Shown here piece by piece: positions 37,140 to 45,945 of a stretch of 64,000 nt of DNA. Under the pieces are notes generated by a model. The model worked only from the letters and a program-made list of their open reading frames with translations. It made no database searches and was not told where the DNA came from. Made by a program: the position numbers and the translations under genes. Every line of letters begins with the position of its first letter. Within the stretch, counting starts at the first letter, position 1. The DNA is from Seohaeicola saemankumensis (GTDB lineage Bacteria; Pseudomonadota; Alphaproteobacteria; Rhodobacterales; Rhodobacteraceae), in the NCBI RefSeq assembly GCF_021021435.1, contig NZ_JAINWI010000009.1, positions 245,952 to 309,951 of the forward strand, read 5' to 3'.

Positions 37140-37804
37140 GCTGGACCGGATTCGCAGCGGTTTTTGCCGCGTTTTTCCTGACCCATTCACTGCCGCTGCG
37201 CCCCCTGGTCAAGGCGCGCCTGACTGGAATGTTCGGGGCACGCGGATTCGGGTTTGGGTATTCGGCTTTGTCCTTGGCAATGCTGGCCCTGCTGATCTGG
37301 TCCGCTGGACAGGCGCCTGTTGTGCAACTCTGGCCGCAAGCGTTGTGGCATCGCCATATTGTCCAAGGCGGTATGCTGCTGGTCTGCCTGATCCTTGCCC
37401 TTGCGATTGCGCGACCCAATCCGTTCTCGTTCGGGGGGGCCGGACACGACCGGTTTGATCCAGCGCATCCGGGGCTGATCCGCTGGACGCGCCATCCGGT
37501 CCTTTTGGCGCTGGCCCTTTGGGCAGGGCTGCACCTGCTGCCGAACGGCGATCTAGCGCATGTCATCCTGTTCACCGTTCTGGGTGGGTTTGCCGTCATC
37601 GGCCGCAAACTGGTCGACAGGCGCAAGCGGCGCGACTTGGGGGAAGCCCGCTGGCACAACCTTTATGCGGCAACGACGGGCGCGCCATTGATCGGGCGTC
37701 CCGACTCGTGGGGCGGGGTCGCGACACGGCTGGGTCTTGGACTGCTTGGCTTTATCGCCTTGCTCTGGGCGCATCCTTTTGTCATCGGCGTCTCCGCCCT
37801 CTGA
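37136..37804 (+). CDS. nnrU: NnrU family membrane protein
   Basis: This is a 222-residue membrane protein with about six helices. The patterns THSLPLRPLVKARL and RWTRHPVLLALALWAGLHLLPNGDLA are typical of NnrU, a protein needed for normal NO-linked gene expression or nitrite reduction in Rhodobacter. Its ATG overlaps the nnrS stop. It ends the nor-nnr operon; a bidirectional hairpin follows. Confidence 0.88.
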   Translation: MSWTGFAAVFAAFFLTHSLPLRPLVKARLTGMFGARGFGFGYSALSLAMLALLIWSAGQAPVVQLWPQALWHRHIVQGGMLLVCLILALAIARPNPFSFGGAGHDRFDPAHPGLIRWTRHPVLLALALWAGLHLLPNGDLAHVILFTVLGGFAVIGRKLVDRRKRRDLGEARWHNLYAATTGAPLIGRPDSWGGVATRLGLGLLGFIALLWAHPFVIGVSAL

Positions 37805-37810
37805 CAATGC

Positions 37811-37837
37811 AAAAAGCCGCCTTCACCAAGGCGGCTT
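37811..37837. terminator. Bidirectional hairpin between nnrU and hemN
   Basis: AAGCCGCCTT (37814-37823) pairs perfectly with AAGGCGGCTT (37828-37837) around CACC. A run of A residues (37811-37815) precedes it, which reads as a T run for the minus-strand hemN transcript. On the plus strand the T tract is short, so termination there may be weaker. Confidence 0.7.
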
Positions 37838-37856
37838 CACGTAATCTCGAAGCAGC

Positions 37857-39212
37857 TCAGGATGCGCGGGAATAGGTCAAGCGGTCCGGCACGTGCTGGT
37901 CGAAGGCCGCAGCGATCATCCGCGTCAGCGACCGGCCTTGCGGCAGGATTTCCAACTGCCGGTTGCCACTAGTCACAAGCGCGCCGAACCGGTTCGCAAT
38001 GCCTTCCAGCACTGGCGTGAGGCTTGCCGCAACGGGGCCGAACTCGGCCTGTAAATCGGCAAGGTCCAGCCGGAAATTGCACATCAGCAATTCGATAGCG
38101 CGAGCACGCAACTTGTCTTCGTCCGAAAGGGTGTAGCCGCGCGATCCCGCAAATTCACCCGCACCGATGCGCTGGATATAGGCCGCCGTTGCGGGCGCGT
38201 TCTGCACATAGCCCGCCGGAAACCGCGAGATCGAGGATGCGCCAAGCCCGATCAAAGTCTGGCATGTATCGGCGGTATAGCCTTGGAAATTGCGCCGTAA
38301 ATATCCGTGATGCAGGGCGGTATCCAACGCGTCACCGGGCCGAGCAAAGTGGTCGATCCCGATCTGCGTCAAACCTGCCCCGACAAACCGCTCTGCTGCC
38401 ATCGTGGCCAGATTGTAGCGCGCCATGTCATCCGGCAGGGCGCTTTCGTCGATCAGCTTTTGCCGTTTCGATACCCAAGGCACATGGGCATAGCCGAACA
38501 GCGCCACGCGATCCGGTGAAAAGCTGAGCACCTTGGAAATCGTATCGTCGATCCGGTCAAGCGTCTGGTGCGGCAACCCGTAGACCAGATCGGTATTGAG
38601 CGAGGTGATCCCCGCTGCCCGCAAATCGGCAACACAGGCTTGCGTTACCTCGAAAGGCTGGTCCCGCCCGATCGCTGCCTGCACCAGCGGGTCAAAGTCC
38701 TGAATTCCGATCGAGGCCCGCGTCATCCCCTCGGCTGCCAGCGCGTCGATCTTGGCGCGGTTCACCATCGTGGGATCAATCTCGACCGAGAATTCAAAAT
38801 CCGCATGTGGCGGGAACACGTCGCGGATCGCCTTGGCCAGACGATGGATCAGATGCGGTGGCAGGATGGTCGGCGTCCCGCCCCCCCAATGCAGCCGACC
38901 CATCCGCACACCTGCCGGCAGCGTCGCGCGCATCAGGGCAAGCTCGGCCTCCAGCGTTTCGATATAGCTCTCGACAGGGCTAAGGGTCCGCGTCCCTTGC
39001 GTGTGGCAGGCGCAGAACCAGCACAGGCGTTCACAAAAAGGGATATGCACATAGACCGATACCGGTGCATCCGGATCAAGCGATCCAATTGCCTGTCGCT
39101 GGAAGCTGCTACCCGTCTGCGGCGTGAAAACAGCCGCGGTCGGATAGGAGGTGTAGCGCGGGACACGCGCCTCGAAAAGGCCAAGCGCCTTAAGCTGATC
39201 TATGTGTTCCAT
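37857..39212 (-). CDS. hemN: Oxygen-independent coproporphyrinogen III oxidase
   Basis: This roughly 451-residue radical SAM enzyme decarboxylates coproporphyrinogen III to protoporphyrinogen IX without oxygen. The CxxxCxxC cluster motif lies in HIPFCERLCWFCAC, where the second motif Cys is followed by Phe and another Cys, as in true HemN. GGGTPTILPP binds SAM. It converges on nnrU. The start is ATG 39212; a TTG three codons earlier is also in frame. I see no ribosome site before either. An FNR-like box lies 36-49 bases upstream, consistent with anaerobic induction. Confidence 0.92.
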   Translation of the reverse strand: MEHIDQLKALGLFEARVPRYTSYPTAAVFTPQTGSSFQRQAIGSLDPDAPVSVYVHIPFCERLCWFCACHTQGTRTLSPVESYIETLEAELALMRATLPAGVRMGRLHWGGGTPTILPPHLIHRLAKAIRDVFPPHADFEFSVEIDPTMVNRAKIDALAAEGMTRASIGIQDFDPLVQAAIGRDQPFEVTQACVADLRAAGITSLNTDLVYGLPHQTLDRIDDTISKVLSFSPDRVALFGYAHVPWVSKRQKLIDESALPDDMARYNLATMAAERFVGAGLTQIGIDHFARPGDALDTALHHGYLRRNFQGYTADTCQTLIGLGASSISRFPAGYVQNAPATAAYIQRIGAGEFAGSRGYTLSDEDKLRARAIELLMCNFRLDLADLQAEFGPVAASLTPVLEGIANRFGALVTSGNRQLEILPQGRSLTRMIAAAFDQHVPDRLTYSRAS

Positions 39213-39247
39213 GAACCGCAATCTGCGGCAAAGCGCAGGCGGTGACT

Positions 39248-39261
39248 TTGCTCTAGGTCAA
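39248..39261 (-). promoter_or_regulatory. FNR-like box upstream of hemN
   Basis: TTGCT-CTAG-GTCAA keeps the TTG-N8-CAA core of the FNR consensus. It is centred about 42 bases upstream of the hemN ATG 39212. If it acts as a class II site, transcription would begin next to the start codon. Confidence 0.45.
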
Positions 39262-39327
39262 GTCCGTGGCGGATCATGCCGGAAAAATCCGATCCGGTCC
39301 TGACCGGCCGTGAAAGCCATCGGCGGC

Positions 39328-40212
39328 CTATGGAACCAGATCGGGGATGTCGTCGCGGCAATATCTGTGGATGTCGCCCGCACGGGTCAGCCAGATGCGG
39401 TCACGATGGGCGGCGATATGCGACAGGGCACGGCGCAGGTGGCGCAGGCGGTAGGGCTGGCCCACCAGGTAGGGATGCAGCGCGATCCCCATGACCAGCG
39501 GCTGCCCTGCGGATTGATCCAGCATCTCGTCGAAATTGTCGATGACCATATCGGCGAATTGCGCGGCCCCGTCCTTGCGCGCCGCGATGGACGGGATGTC
39601 GTTGACCTCCTGCGGGTAGGGGATCGCCAAAAGCCGCCCCGCGCGTGTCCGCATCCAGACGGGTTGATCATCCATACACCAGTTGAGTGTATAGCCATAT
39701 CCCGCCTCGACCAGCAGATCGGGCGTTGCGCGGCTTTCCGCGATCCACGGGGACAGCCAGCCTTCGGGCGCGACGCCCTCGGCTGCGGTGAGGATATCCG
39801 TGGCCTCTGCGATCAGGTGCGCCTCTTCTGCCTCGGCCAGAATGCTTTGACGCTCGGCATTGGTGCGGCCATGCCCGACAACCTCATCCCCGCGAGCGCG
39901 GAAGGCGGCCATCAGATCGGGCGCATAGTCATACATTGCGGAATTGGCCAGAATGCTGGCAGGCATTTCAAGCTGGTCCAGCATGTCACGCATCCGCCAT
40001 GCGCCGACACGGTTGCCATAGTCGCGCCATGCGTAGTTCAGCACATCGGGCTGCGGTCCGCCGGGGGCAAGCTCGGCACCCAACCCCTCGCCAAAGGCGA
40101 AATGCTCAAGGTTCAGCCCGATATAAACCGCCAGTCGCGCGCCGTTCGGCCATACATAATCGGTACGCCCTGTGATCGGGACATAGTCGTAGCGATCGTG
40201 ACGGGGCAGCAT
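39328..40212 (-). CDS. Polysaccharide deacetylase-fold hydrolase, PuuE-like
   Basis: This is a 294-residue NodB/polysaccharide-deacetylase-fold hydrolase. The N-terminal block YDYVPITGRTDYVWPNGARLAVYIGLNLEHF and the EVVGHGRTNAERQSILAEAEE segment match PuuE-type proteins. Some members (cofactor-free PuuE) open the allantoin ring. The classical metal Asp-His-His set of NodB proteins is not obvious. It is the last gene of a minus-strand operon with an amidohydrolase and an ABC importer. Ring-amide hydrolysis is therefore a plausible step, but the substrate is inferred. Confidence 0.8.
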   Translation of the reverse strand: MLPRHDRYDYVPITGRTDYVWPNGARLAVYIGLNLEHFAFGEGLGAELAPGGPQPDVLNYAWRDYGNRVGAWRMRDMLDQLEMPASILANSAMYDYAPDLMAAFRARGDEVVGHGRTNAERQSILAEAEEAHLIAEATDILTAAEGVAPEGWLSPWIAESRATPDLLVEAGYGYTLNWCMDDQPVWMRTRAGRLLAIPYPQEVNDIPSIAARKDGAAQFADMVIDNFDEMLDQSAGQPLVMGIALHPYLVGQPYRLRHLRRALSHIAAHRDRIWLTRAGDIHRYCRDDIPDLVP

Positions 40213-40215
40213 GGC

Positions 40216-40641
40216 CTAAAGCTCCGCCTCGGCCAGACCTGCCTTGTACAACAGGATCTCGGCGCTGTCGTTCCAGACATCAGTGCGGATCAATTTGCCG
40301 TCACGCACAATGAACTTGTCCATATAGCGGTTGGTCTCGAATGTGGTGCCGTCATGCCATTCACCATAGAGATATCCGGTATTGTAGACATGCACATCGC
40401 CGGTTTCAGCATCCAGTGCCGCGTCGGTGCGCAAAAAGCGCTTCTTAACCCAAGCATAGCGTTTGGCGTTGAAAGCGGCACTCTCGGAGGGGCCCGCGAA
40501 TTTGCGACCGCCGGTAAAGACAAGGTCGAAACCGGAGGCCAGATAGGCCGAAGCGCCTTCGGGATCGGGCACCATCGAGCGTTCGAGATAGGCCTCGACA
40601 ATGGCTTTGGCAGAAATCAGCGGGTCGGTATGTTGGTCCAT
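40216..40641 (-). CDS. NTF2/SnoaL-like fold protein
   Basis: This 141-residue protein has the cone-shaped alpha+beta pattern of the SnoaL/NTF2-like superfamily: IVEAYLERSMVPDPEGASAYLA at the start, then GRKFAGPSESAAFNAKRYAWVKKRF, and the strand NRYMDKFIVRDGKLIRTDVWND near the end. This fold hosts isomerases, dehydratases and small ligand-binding proteins. It lies 3 bases before the PuuE-like gene and 11 bases after the amidohydrolase, so it belongs to the same operon. The function is unknown. Confidence 0.75.
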   Translation of the reverse strand: MDQHTDPLISAKAIVEAYLERSMVPDPEGASAYLASGFDLVFTGGRKFAGPSESAAFNAKRYAWVKKRFLRTDAALDAETGDVHVYNTGYLYGEWHDGTTFETNRYMDKFIVRDGKLIRTDVWNDSAEILLYKAGLAEAEL

Positions 40642-40652
40642 GGCGAGCCTCT

Positions 40653-42146
40653 TCAGTTAAGGGAAAGGGTGGTGCACGCAGCCTGACAGAAGCTGCGGAT
40701 CACAGTGGCTGCGGCCTCGCTTGTCAGGCGGGCATCGGCGTTGCCGGCATCAAGGCGGGCCGCTGCCGCGCGGGCCTGTCGCGCAAGGGCTGCTTCATCC
40801 AGCGTCAGAATGCGGCTGTCGCGCAAAACGAATTGCCCGTCGATCATCACCTCGCGCAGGGCAGAGCCGTTTTCGGCCAGCACGATCTGGGACAGGACAT
40901 CACGCAGCGGAATGTAGTGGCAATAGTCGCGGTCCAGAAACAGCAGGTCGGCGGACCACCCCGTGGCGATGCGGCCCACATTCTCCAACCCCATGATGCG
41001 CGCGCTGCCAGTCGTCGCCATATGGAACGCCTCGGGCACGGTAATCCATTGCGCGGCATCGCTGGTGCCTGCGCGCGATAGGGTGGCGGCAAGGCGCGTC
41101 GCCTCGAACATGTTCTGCCCGTCGGATGTGTTGGACGCATCCGTGCCCACGCCCAGCGGTACACCGGCATCGGCAAGCAGACGCAAAGGGGCGGTGCCGG
41201 AGCCAAGCCGCAGATTGCTCATCGGGTTATGCACGATTCCGGCCCCTTGCGCGGCCAGTCTGTACGCCTCGTCCTGTGACAGCCAGACCCCGTGCGCGCC
41301 GCTGAAACGCGGCGATAGCAGGCCAAGGCTGTCAAGATGAACGGTCAGGCTTGTGCCGTATCGCGCCTGTGCCGCCACTTGCTGCATACGGGTTTCAGCC
41401 AGATGTGTTTGCAGGCGCAGATCAAGTTCGTCCGCCAAAGCGGCACAGGAAATCAGAAAGTCGTCGGCGCAATGCAAGGGTATGGCAGGACCGATCCCCG
41501 GGCGCACGCGGGTCAGGGGAACCGGCCAGCGGGTGATCGCGTCGCGCACCGTGGCCAGCGTTTGCTGCCAAGGCGGCAAGGTAATCGCCGCCAACCGCGC
41601 GCGCATTGGTTCGGGGAAGGCCTCCAGAAGGCCAGGAAGCGCCTGATAGATCGTCCGGTCCGAGATCATCGGCGCAACGACAGCGCGCATCCCCGCGTCG
41701 TGATAAGCCTCGGCCACAGCGTGGATACCAGCCACGGTAGGGCCGGGCAATTCGCCGCTCAGATCGAAGCAGGCGGTGCAGCCCTTGCGGATCATCTCGG
41801 CGGCGGAAAGCTGCGCGGACAGGCGCAGATCGTCGCTGTGGCGCTGTCCGTTTAGTGCCGTGGCACCGGCCAAAAAAGTTTCCAGTGTGGCATCCGCCGT
41901 AACACCGCCACGGCCCAAGGCACCATGCGAATGCGTATGACCATTGACCAGACCGGGGATGACAATGCGGTTTGTGGCGTCGATGACGGTCACACCGTCG
42001 GGCTGTCCATCGGGAAAGAGATCCGGGCCGGATTCATCGAAGATGGCGGCAACCAGACCGTCCTGCACCAGCAAGGACACTGGCGCGAACCGCGCGTTGT
42101 CGACCAGCACAAGGCCGCCACGGATCAGGGTCTGGGAGGCGGGCAT
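40653..42146 (-). CDS. Amidohydrolase/deaminase of the ATZ/TRZ-MTA/SAH deaminase type
   Basis: This is a 497-residue metal-dependent TIM-barrel hydrolase. The metal ligands are seen in NGHTHSHGALGRGG (HxH), LQTHLAET (His), a later GAHGVWLSQDEAY His and VGTDASNTSDGQN (Asp). The segment VHLDSLGLLSPRFSGAHGV is typical of the adenosine/S-adenosylhomocysteine, guanine and s-triazine deaminases. It should hydrolyse a C-N bond of a heterocycle. A hairpin terminator separates it from the importer receptor gene upstream. The substrate is not determined. Confidence 0.86.
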   Translation of the reverse strand: MPASQTLIRGGLVLVDNARFAPVSLLVQDGLVAAIFDESGPDLFPDGQPDGVTVIDATNRIVIPGLVNGHTHSHGALGRGGVTADATLETFLAGATALNGQRHSDDLRLSAQLSAAEMIRKGCTACFDLSGELPGPTVAGIHAVAEAYHDAGMRAVVAPMISDRTIYQALPGLLEAFPEPMRARLAAITLPPWQQTLATVRDAITRWPVPLTRVRPGIGPAIPLHCADDFLISCAALADELDLRLQTHLAETRMQQVAAQARYGTSLTVHLDSLGLLSPRFSGAHGVWLSQDEAYRLAAQGAGIVHNPMSNLRLGSGTAPLRLLADAGVPLGVGTDASNTSDGQNMFEATRLAATLSRAGTSDAAQWITVPEAFHMATTGSARIMGLENVGRIATGWSADLLFLDRDYCHYIPLRDVLSQIVLAENGSALREVMIDGQFVLRDSRILTLDEAALARQARAAAARLDAGNADARLTSEAAATVIRSFCQAACTTLSLN

Positions 42147-42186
42147 GGGACAATCCGGCTAGAGGAAGTTCATAGGAAAGCGTAGC

Positions 42187-42225
42187 AAAAAAAGCGCGCC
42201 GGAGCGGGATCACCCGTCCGGCGCG
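42187..42225 (-). terminator. Rho-independent terminator after the importer receptor gene
   Basis: On the minus strand a perfect 9-base stem, CGCGCCGGA/TCCGGCGCG, with inner CGGG/CCCG pairing, is followed by a T run (A run 42187-42193 on the plus strand). It lies between the receptor gene and the amidohydrolase. The downstream hydrolases probably depend on read-through or a separate promoter. Confidence 0.75.
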
Positions 42226-42235
42226 AGGGGAAGGA

Positions 42236-43261
42236 TCAGTTCATGATCTCGACAGCAAAGGCGCGTTCCTCGACCGGCGGCAGGAAGCTGCGGTCGAAAA
42301 TCTCGGACGCTTCGGGCAGACGCTCCAGACCATAGCCCTGTGCAACGATACCGATCGAGCGGGTCAGGCGTTCATCCACCAGATCGCCCATGCCAATTGT
42401 CTCGACCTCGGGCGCGTTCATCAGGTTGGTCAGGGCAAAGTTCAAACGCGCACGCTCGTTATCCTTGTCCACAAGGTTGTCAAAGGCCATCACAGCCTCC
42501 ATCGCGGTATCCTGATCCTTGGCGATTTCCAGCGTGGCGCGGTTCACGGCCCGCACCAATCCCGCGACAGCGTCGGGGTTGTCCGCCAGCATCGCGCGCG
42601 ACACCATCAGACCGTTGGAATAAAGGTCCATGCCGTAGTCCTCGAACTGGAACCAGTTATAGTCATTCGCGGGGTCTTGCCGGTTGGCGATCAGGTTGAA
42701 CCAGCTTGTGATGGTAAACACGAAAGCACCGTCGATATCACCACGGATCAGCATCGGCTCTTGCAGGTTGGGGGCCATATTTTCCTGCGCGACCTTGTCC
42801 ATGTCGATTCCGTTCAACTCGGCAAAGACGGGAAACAGGCGCGTGGTCGGTGTGCCCTGTGCGCCGCCCAGCGTGCGACCCTCAAAATCGGCAGGCTTTT
42901 CGATACCCGAGGATTTGGGCGTCACAATCGCGAAGGGCGGGCGGTTCCACAACTGGTAGACCATCACGGGCGCTTCACCGGGACGCTGCGCCGCGTTCTG
43001 GATGATCGCGTTGATATCGCCAAAACCGGCGTCATAGGCTCCGCCCATGATCCGCGTGACCGTCGCCGCAGATCCTTCGCCCTGGTCGATGGTGACATTC
43101 AGGCCTTCTTCGGCAAAATAGCCTTTGCTCAAGGCCAGCAGGAAAGGCGCGTCAGAGCCTTGGGTTTTCCAGCCCAGCGTGAAACGGACATCGGTCTGTG
43201 CCCAAGCGGGTGTAAGGCCGGCGACCAAGGCCATCACGGCCCCGAATACAGCAGTTTTCAT
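42236..43261 (-). CDS. ABC transporter substrate-binding protein, NMT1/THI5-like
   Basis: This 341-residue periplasmic receptor has a signal peptide (residues 1-22, ending TPAWAQ). The NMT1/SsuA-type blocks RFTLGWKTQGSDAPFLLALSKGYFAEEGLNVTIDQGEGSA and MGGAYDAGFGDINAI follow. This group binds aromatic or heterocyclic ligands such as hydroxymethylpyrimidine, riboflavin, sulfonates or nitrate. It follows its permease and ATPase in the order ATPase-permease-receptor. With the deaminase and PuuE-like genes it suggests uptake of a nitrogen heterocycle. Confidence 0.9.
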   Translation of the reverse strand: MKTAVFGAVMALVAGLTPAWAQTDVRFTLGWKTQGSDAPFLLALSKGYFAEEGLNVTIDQGEGSAATVTRIMGGAYDAGFGDINAIIQNAAQRPGEAPVMVYQLWNRPPFAIVTPKSSGIEKPADFEGRTLGGAQGTPTTRLFPVFAELNGIDMDKVAQENMAPNLQEPMLIRGDIDGAFVFTITSWFNLIANRQDPANDYNWFQFEDYGMDLYSNGLMVSRAMLADNPDAVAGLVRAVNRATLEIAKDQDTAMEAVMAFDNLVDKDNERARLNFALTNLMNAPEVETIGMGDLVDERLTRSIGIVAQGYGLERLPEASEIFDRSFLPPVEERAFAVEIMN

Positions 43262-43304
43262 AGTGGTGTTCCTTCTTTGGCAGTTGGCAGGAGAGGGGAA
43301 ACGA

Positions 43305-44078
43305 TCAGGAAACAGCGATGTCATTGCCGCGCGTGGCCCAACCGGTCACACGGGATTCAAGGAAAGAGAAAAACGCGTAGAGGGCGACACCCATCAGGGC
43401 CAGAACGATCAGCCCCGCAAAGACCAGCGAGACTTGAAAATTGGACGAGGCCGTCATCATCACATTGCCGATACCACGGTTTGATGCCACGGTTTCTGAC
43501 AATACGGCACCCACGAAAGACAGGGTGATCGCTACCTTCAGTGAAGCGAAGAAATAGGGCATCGTGCGCGGCAGGCCGACATTCCAAAGGATTTCACGCT
43601 TTGACGCGCCCAGCGTTTTCAGCACGTCCTCAAGATCGGGTTCAGTTGTCGCCAGCCCGGTCGAGATGTTCACAACGATCGGGAAGAGGCAGATCACCAT
43701 TGCGGTCAGGATCGCCGGCGTCGTGCCGGAGCCGAACCAGAGCACGAAAATCGGCACAACGGCGACCTTGGGGATCGACGAGAAACCGACCAGCAGCGGA
43801 TAGGCGACCCCGTATGCCACCCGCGAGGTGCCGATCAGCACACCCAGAGCAACGCCGATACCTACTCCCAGCACAAAACCTGTCAGCGTGGAATAGAGCG
43901 TCTGCAGGATATGCGGCCAAAGCACCGGAAAGCGTGTCCAGAGCGTGACGATGATCTCAGAGGGACGCGGCAGGATCAGGTCCGACACGTTCAGTATGAT
44001 GCACAGCACTTCCCACATCAGGAAGAAGCCGACGATCAGACTGAAAGACATGAAGCGTATTTTGCTCGATTCAGTCAT
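43305..44078 (-). CDS. ABC transporter permease, SsuC/ThiX-like
   Basis: This is a roughly 257-residue permease with six membrane segments and the EAA loop ASKREILWNVGLPRTMPYFFASLKVA. It belongs to the nitrate/sulfonate/pyrimidine-type (NitT/TauT) permeases. ATG 44078 with GGAGAAAGG upstream is preferred over the TTG at 44099. It lies between the ATPase and receptor genes. Confidence 0.9.
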   Translation of the reverse strand: MTESSKIRFMSFSLIVGFFLMWEVLCIILNVSDLILPRPSEIIVTLWTRFPVLWPHILQTLYSTLTGFVLGVGIGVALGVLIGTSRVAYGVAYPLLVGFSSIPKVAVVPIFVLWFGSGTTPAILTAMVICLFPIVVNISTGLATTEPDLEDVLKTLGASKREILWNVGLPRTMPYFFASLKVAITLSFVGAVLSETVASNRGIGNVMMTASSNFQVSLVFAGLIVLALMGVALYAFFSFLESRVTGWATRGNDIAVS

Positions 44079-44117
44079 TGTGATGCCTTTCTCCGGCAAG
44101 GGTGTAATTTGCGGGGA

Positions 44118-44999
44118 TCATTTGCGGATTTGGGCGATCAACTCGCGCAGCCCTTGGGTCATTTCCACGAAATCGGGGCTGTAGATCACGCTGATGTCAC
44201 GCGGTTGTGGCATCGTCACAGCCTTGTCCGAAATCACGCGACCAGGCCGTGCGCTCATCACGCAGATACGGCGGGCCAGAAATCCAGCCTCGCGCAGGTC
44301 ATGCGTCACCAGCAAGACGGTCGGCTTGCGGTCAAGGTAAAGATCCTGAAGGATCTGCCACAACTCTTCGCGGGTGAACTGGTCCAACGCACCGAAAGGT
44401 TCATCAAGCAACAACAGGTCGGGATCATGGATCAAGGCGCGGCACAGGTTGGCGCGTTGCAACATGCCGCCGGACAATTGCCACGGGAAATGACCGGCGA
44501 AATCCTTGAGGCCTACCTGCTCCAGAAGCGCATGCACGCGGTCGCGGTAGGCACCTTTCCGATCCTGCTGGAAGGTCCGCTTGAACGGTTCGACAATCTT
44601 GAGCGGCAGCATCACGTTCTTCTCGATCGTGAGCCAGGGCAACATCGTCGGGTTCTGGAAGGCCATGCCGATCCGCAATTCCTTGGCCGATGCCTCGCGC
44701 CCGCCCAGAAGAACATTGCCCGACGAAGGCTGAATCAGGTTGCTGGCCAGACGCAGGATCGTGGATTTGCCGCAACCCGAAGGGCCGACAAGGGCAAGGA
44801 AATCGCCCCTCTCCATGCGCAGGGTGGTTGGCGACAGCGCGGTGACGGCTTGATCACCGCTGCCAAAAACGACCGACGCCTCGTCCAACTCGATTGCGGG
44901 GCGCGCATGCACGGGATTTGTACGCGACGCTTTCATCGGTGCTGCGGGAATCGCTGGGGCGGATATGTCTGATGTCATGTTCATGCCGACACCAGACAT
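44118..44999 (-). CDS. ABC transporter ATP-binding protein, SsuB/TauB-like
   Basis: This 293-residue ATPase carries Walker A GPSGCGKST, signature LSGGMLQRANLCRAL, Walker B LLLLDEPFGALD, and the switch region LVTHDLREAGF. The Met in LSGGMLQR is typical of NitT/TauT ATPases. The start is uncertain: ATG 44999, 44984 and 44978 are all possible, and none has a clear ribosome site. It is the first gene of the minus-strand importer operon. Confidence 0.9.
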   Translation of the reverse strand: MSGVGMNMTSDISAPAIPAAPMKASRTNPVHARPAIELDEASVVFGSGDQAVTALSPTTLRMERGDFLALVGPSGCGKSTILRLASNLIQPSSGNVLLGGREASAKELRIGMAFQNPTMLPWLTIEKNVMLPLKIVEPFKRTFQQDRKGAYRDRVHALLEQVGLKDFAGHFPWQLSGGMLQRANLCRALIHDPDLLLLDEPFGALDQFTREELWQILQDLYLDRKPTVLLVTHDLREAGFLARRICVMSARPGRVISDKAVTMPQPRDISVIYSPDFVEMTQGLRELIAQIRK

Positions 45000-45135
45000 G
45001 CAGCCGCCGCGGCTGAGAAGGGGTGGAGCGGTTTGCTAAGTAAGTATTTTATGAATTAATGTCGTGGCGCCCAAAATTTCAGCACCCAAGCAGGCACAAG
45101 CAGCCAAAAATAGCGCATTTCGGATAGATCAATGC

Positions 45136-45825
45136 CTAGACAGGGTCAGATTTGCTGCTGGTCAGCGCATTCAGCACCAACTCGATACTATGGGCGCGCC
45201 GCTCCTGCCGCCATTCGGGACTCAGCAAATCGACACCGAAAATCGCGGTCAGCGTATGACCATTATTAAGGTGATGCGCGCTAAGCGCGACGATGGTGAT
45301 ATAAATTTGCAATGCATCATATTCGTGGCGGAACACACCCTCGGCGCGGCCACGCGCGATAATACCGCTGATCGCGTCGATCAGCGGTTGAGATGAGGTG
45401 CGGACAGCCTGGGTCTGGACGATGAATTTACCCTCAAGCAGATTCTCGTTGCGGGTCATCTTCACGAAAAGCGGGTTGCCGTCGAAGAAATCATAGGTGA
45501 ATTCGACAAGGCGGCGCATCGCGGACAAGGGATCAAGCCGTGCCAGTTGCAAATCCCGCTCCTGCGCGCGGATATCCGCAAAGATATGCTCAATCACCGA
45601 AACATAGAGTTTTTCCTTGCTGCCGAAGTAATGGTACAGCAGGCGCGGATTGCAGCCCACGGCACGTGTGATCCGGTCCACGCGGGCTCCATGAAACCCG
45701 TGATCGGCAAATTCGCGCAGGGCGGATTCGGTCAGTTGCGCCTTTGTCCGTTCCGGATCGCGGCTTCGAGGCTGTTTTTTGGGCGCGGTATGCGGCATGC
45801 GGGATTCTTCAACAGGTACAGACAT
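45136..45825 (-). CDS. TetR-family regulator, RutR-like
   Basis: This is a 229-residue regulator. The N-terminal HTH reads ALREFADHGFHGARVDRITRAVGCNPRLLYHYFGSKEKLYVSVIEHIF. The C-terminal ligand domain has the RutR/YcdC-like YTIYFFD-type start (FTYDFFDGNPLFVKMTRNENLLEGKFI). It lies upstream of the importer and heterocycle hydrolase operon on the same strand and is divergent from a GGT-like gene. It probably represses one or both sides; a palindrome near 45955 is the likely operator. The ligand is unknown. Confidence 0.87.
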   Translation of the reverse strand: MSVPVEESRMPHTAPKKQPRSRDPERTKAQLTESALREFADHGFHGARVDRITRAVGCNPRLLYHYFGSKEKLYVSVIEHIFADIRAQERDLQLARLDPLSAMRRLVEFTYDFFDGNPLFVKMTRNENLLEGKFIVQTQAVRTSSQPLIDAISGIIARGRAEGVFRHEYDALQIYITIVALSAHHLNNGHTLTAIFGVDLLSPEWRQERRAHSIELVLNALTSSKSDPV

Positions 45826-45945
45826 TCAAGGTTGGTCATTGTCCTTAGCCGACCGTGACACGTATCGCCAGCCTGCAGCGCCGGACGGGTTTGCACAAAT
45901 TTCCGTCTTGGGCGGGCTTTGGAACAAAACCCTTCCACCACTATG

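Noticed and set aside
39310..40686. A 458-codon plus-strand frame opposite the PuuE-like and NTF2-like genes
   Set aside because: It lies antisense to two genes with clear family motifs and has no recognisable motif; long antisense frames are expected in GC-rich DNA.
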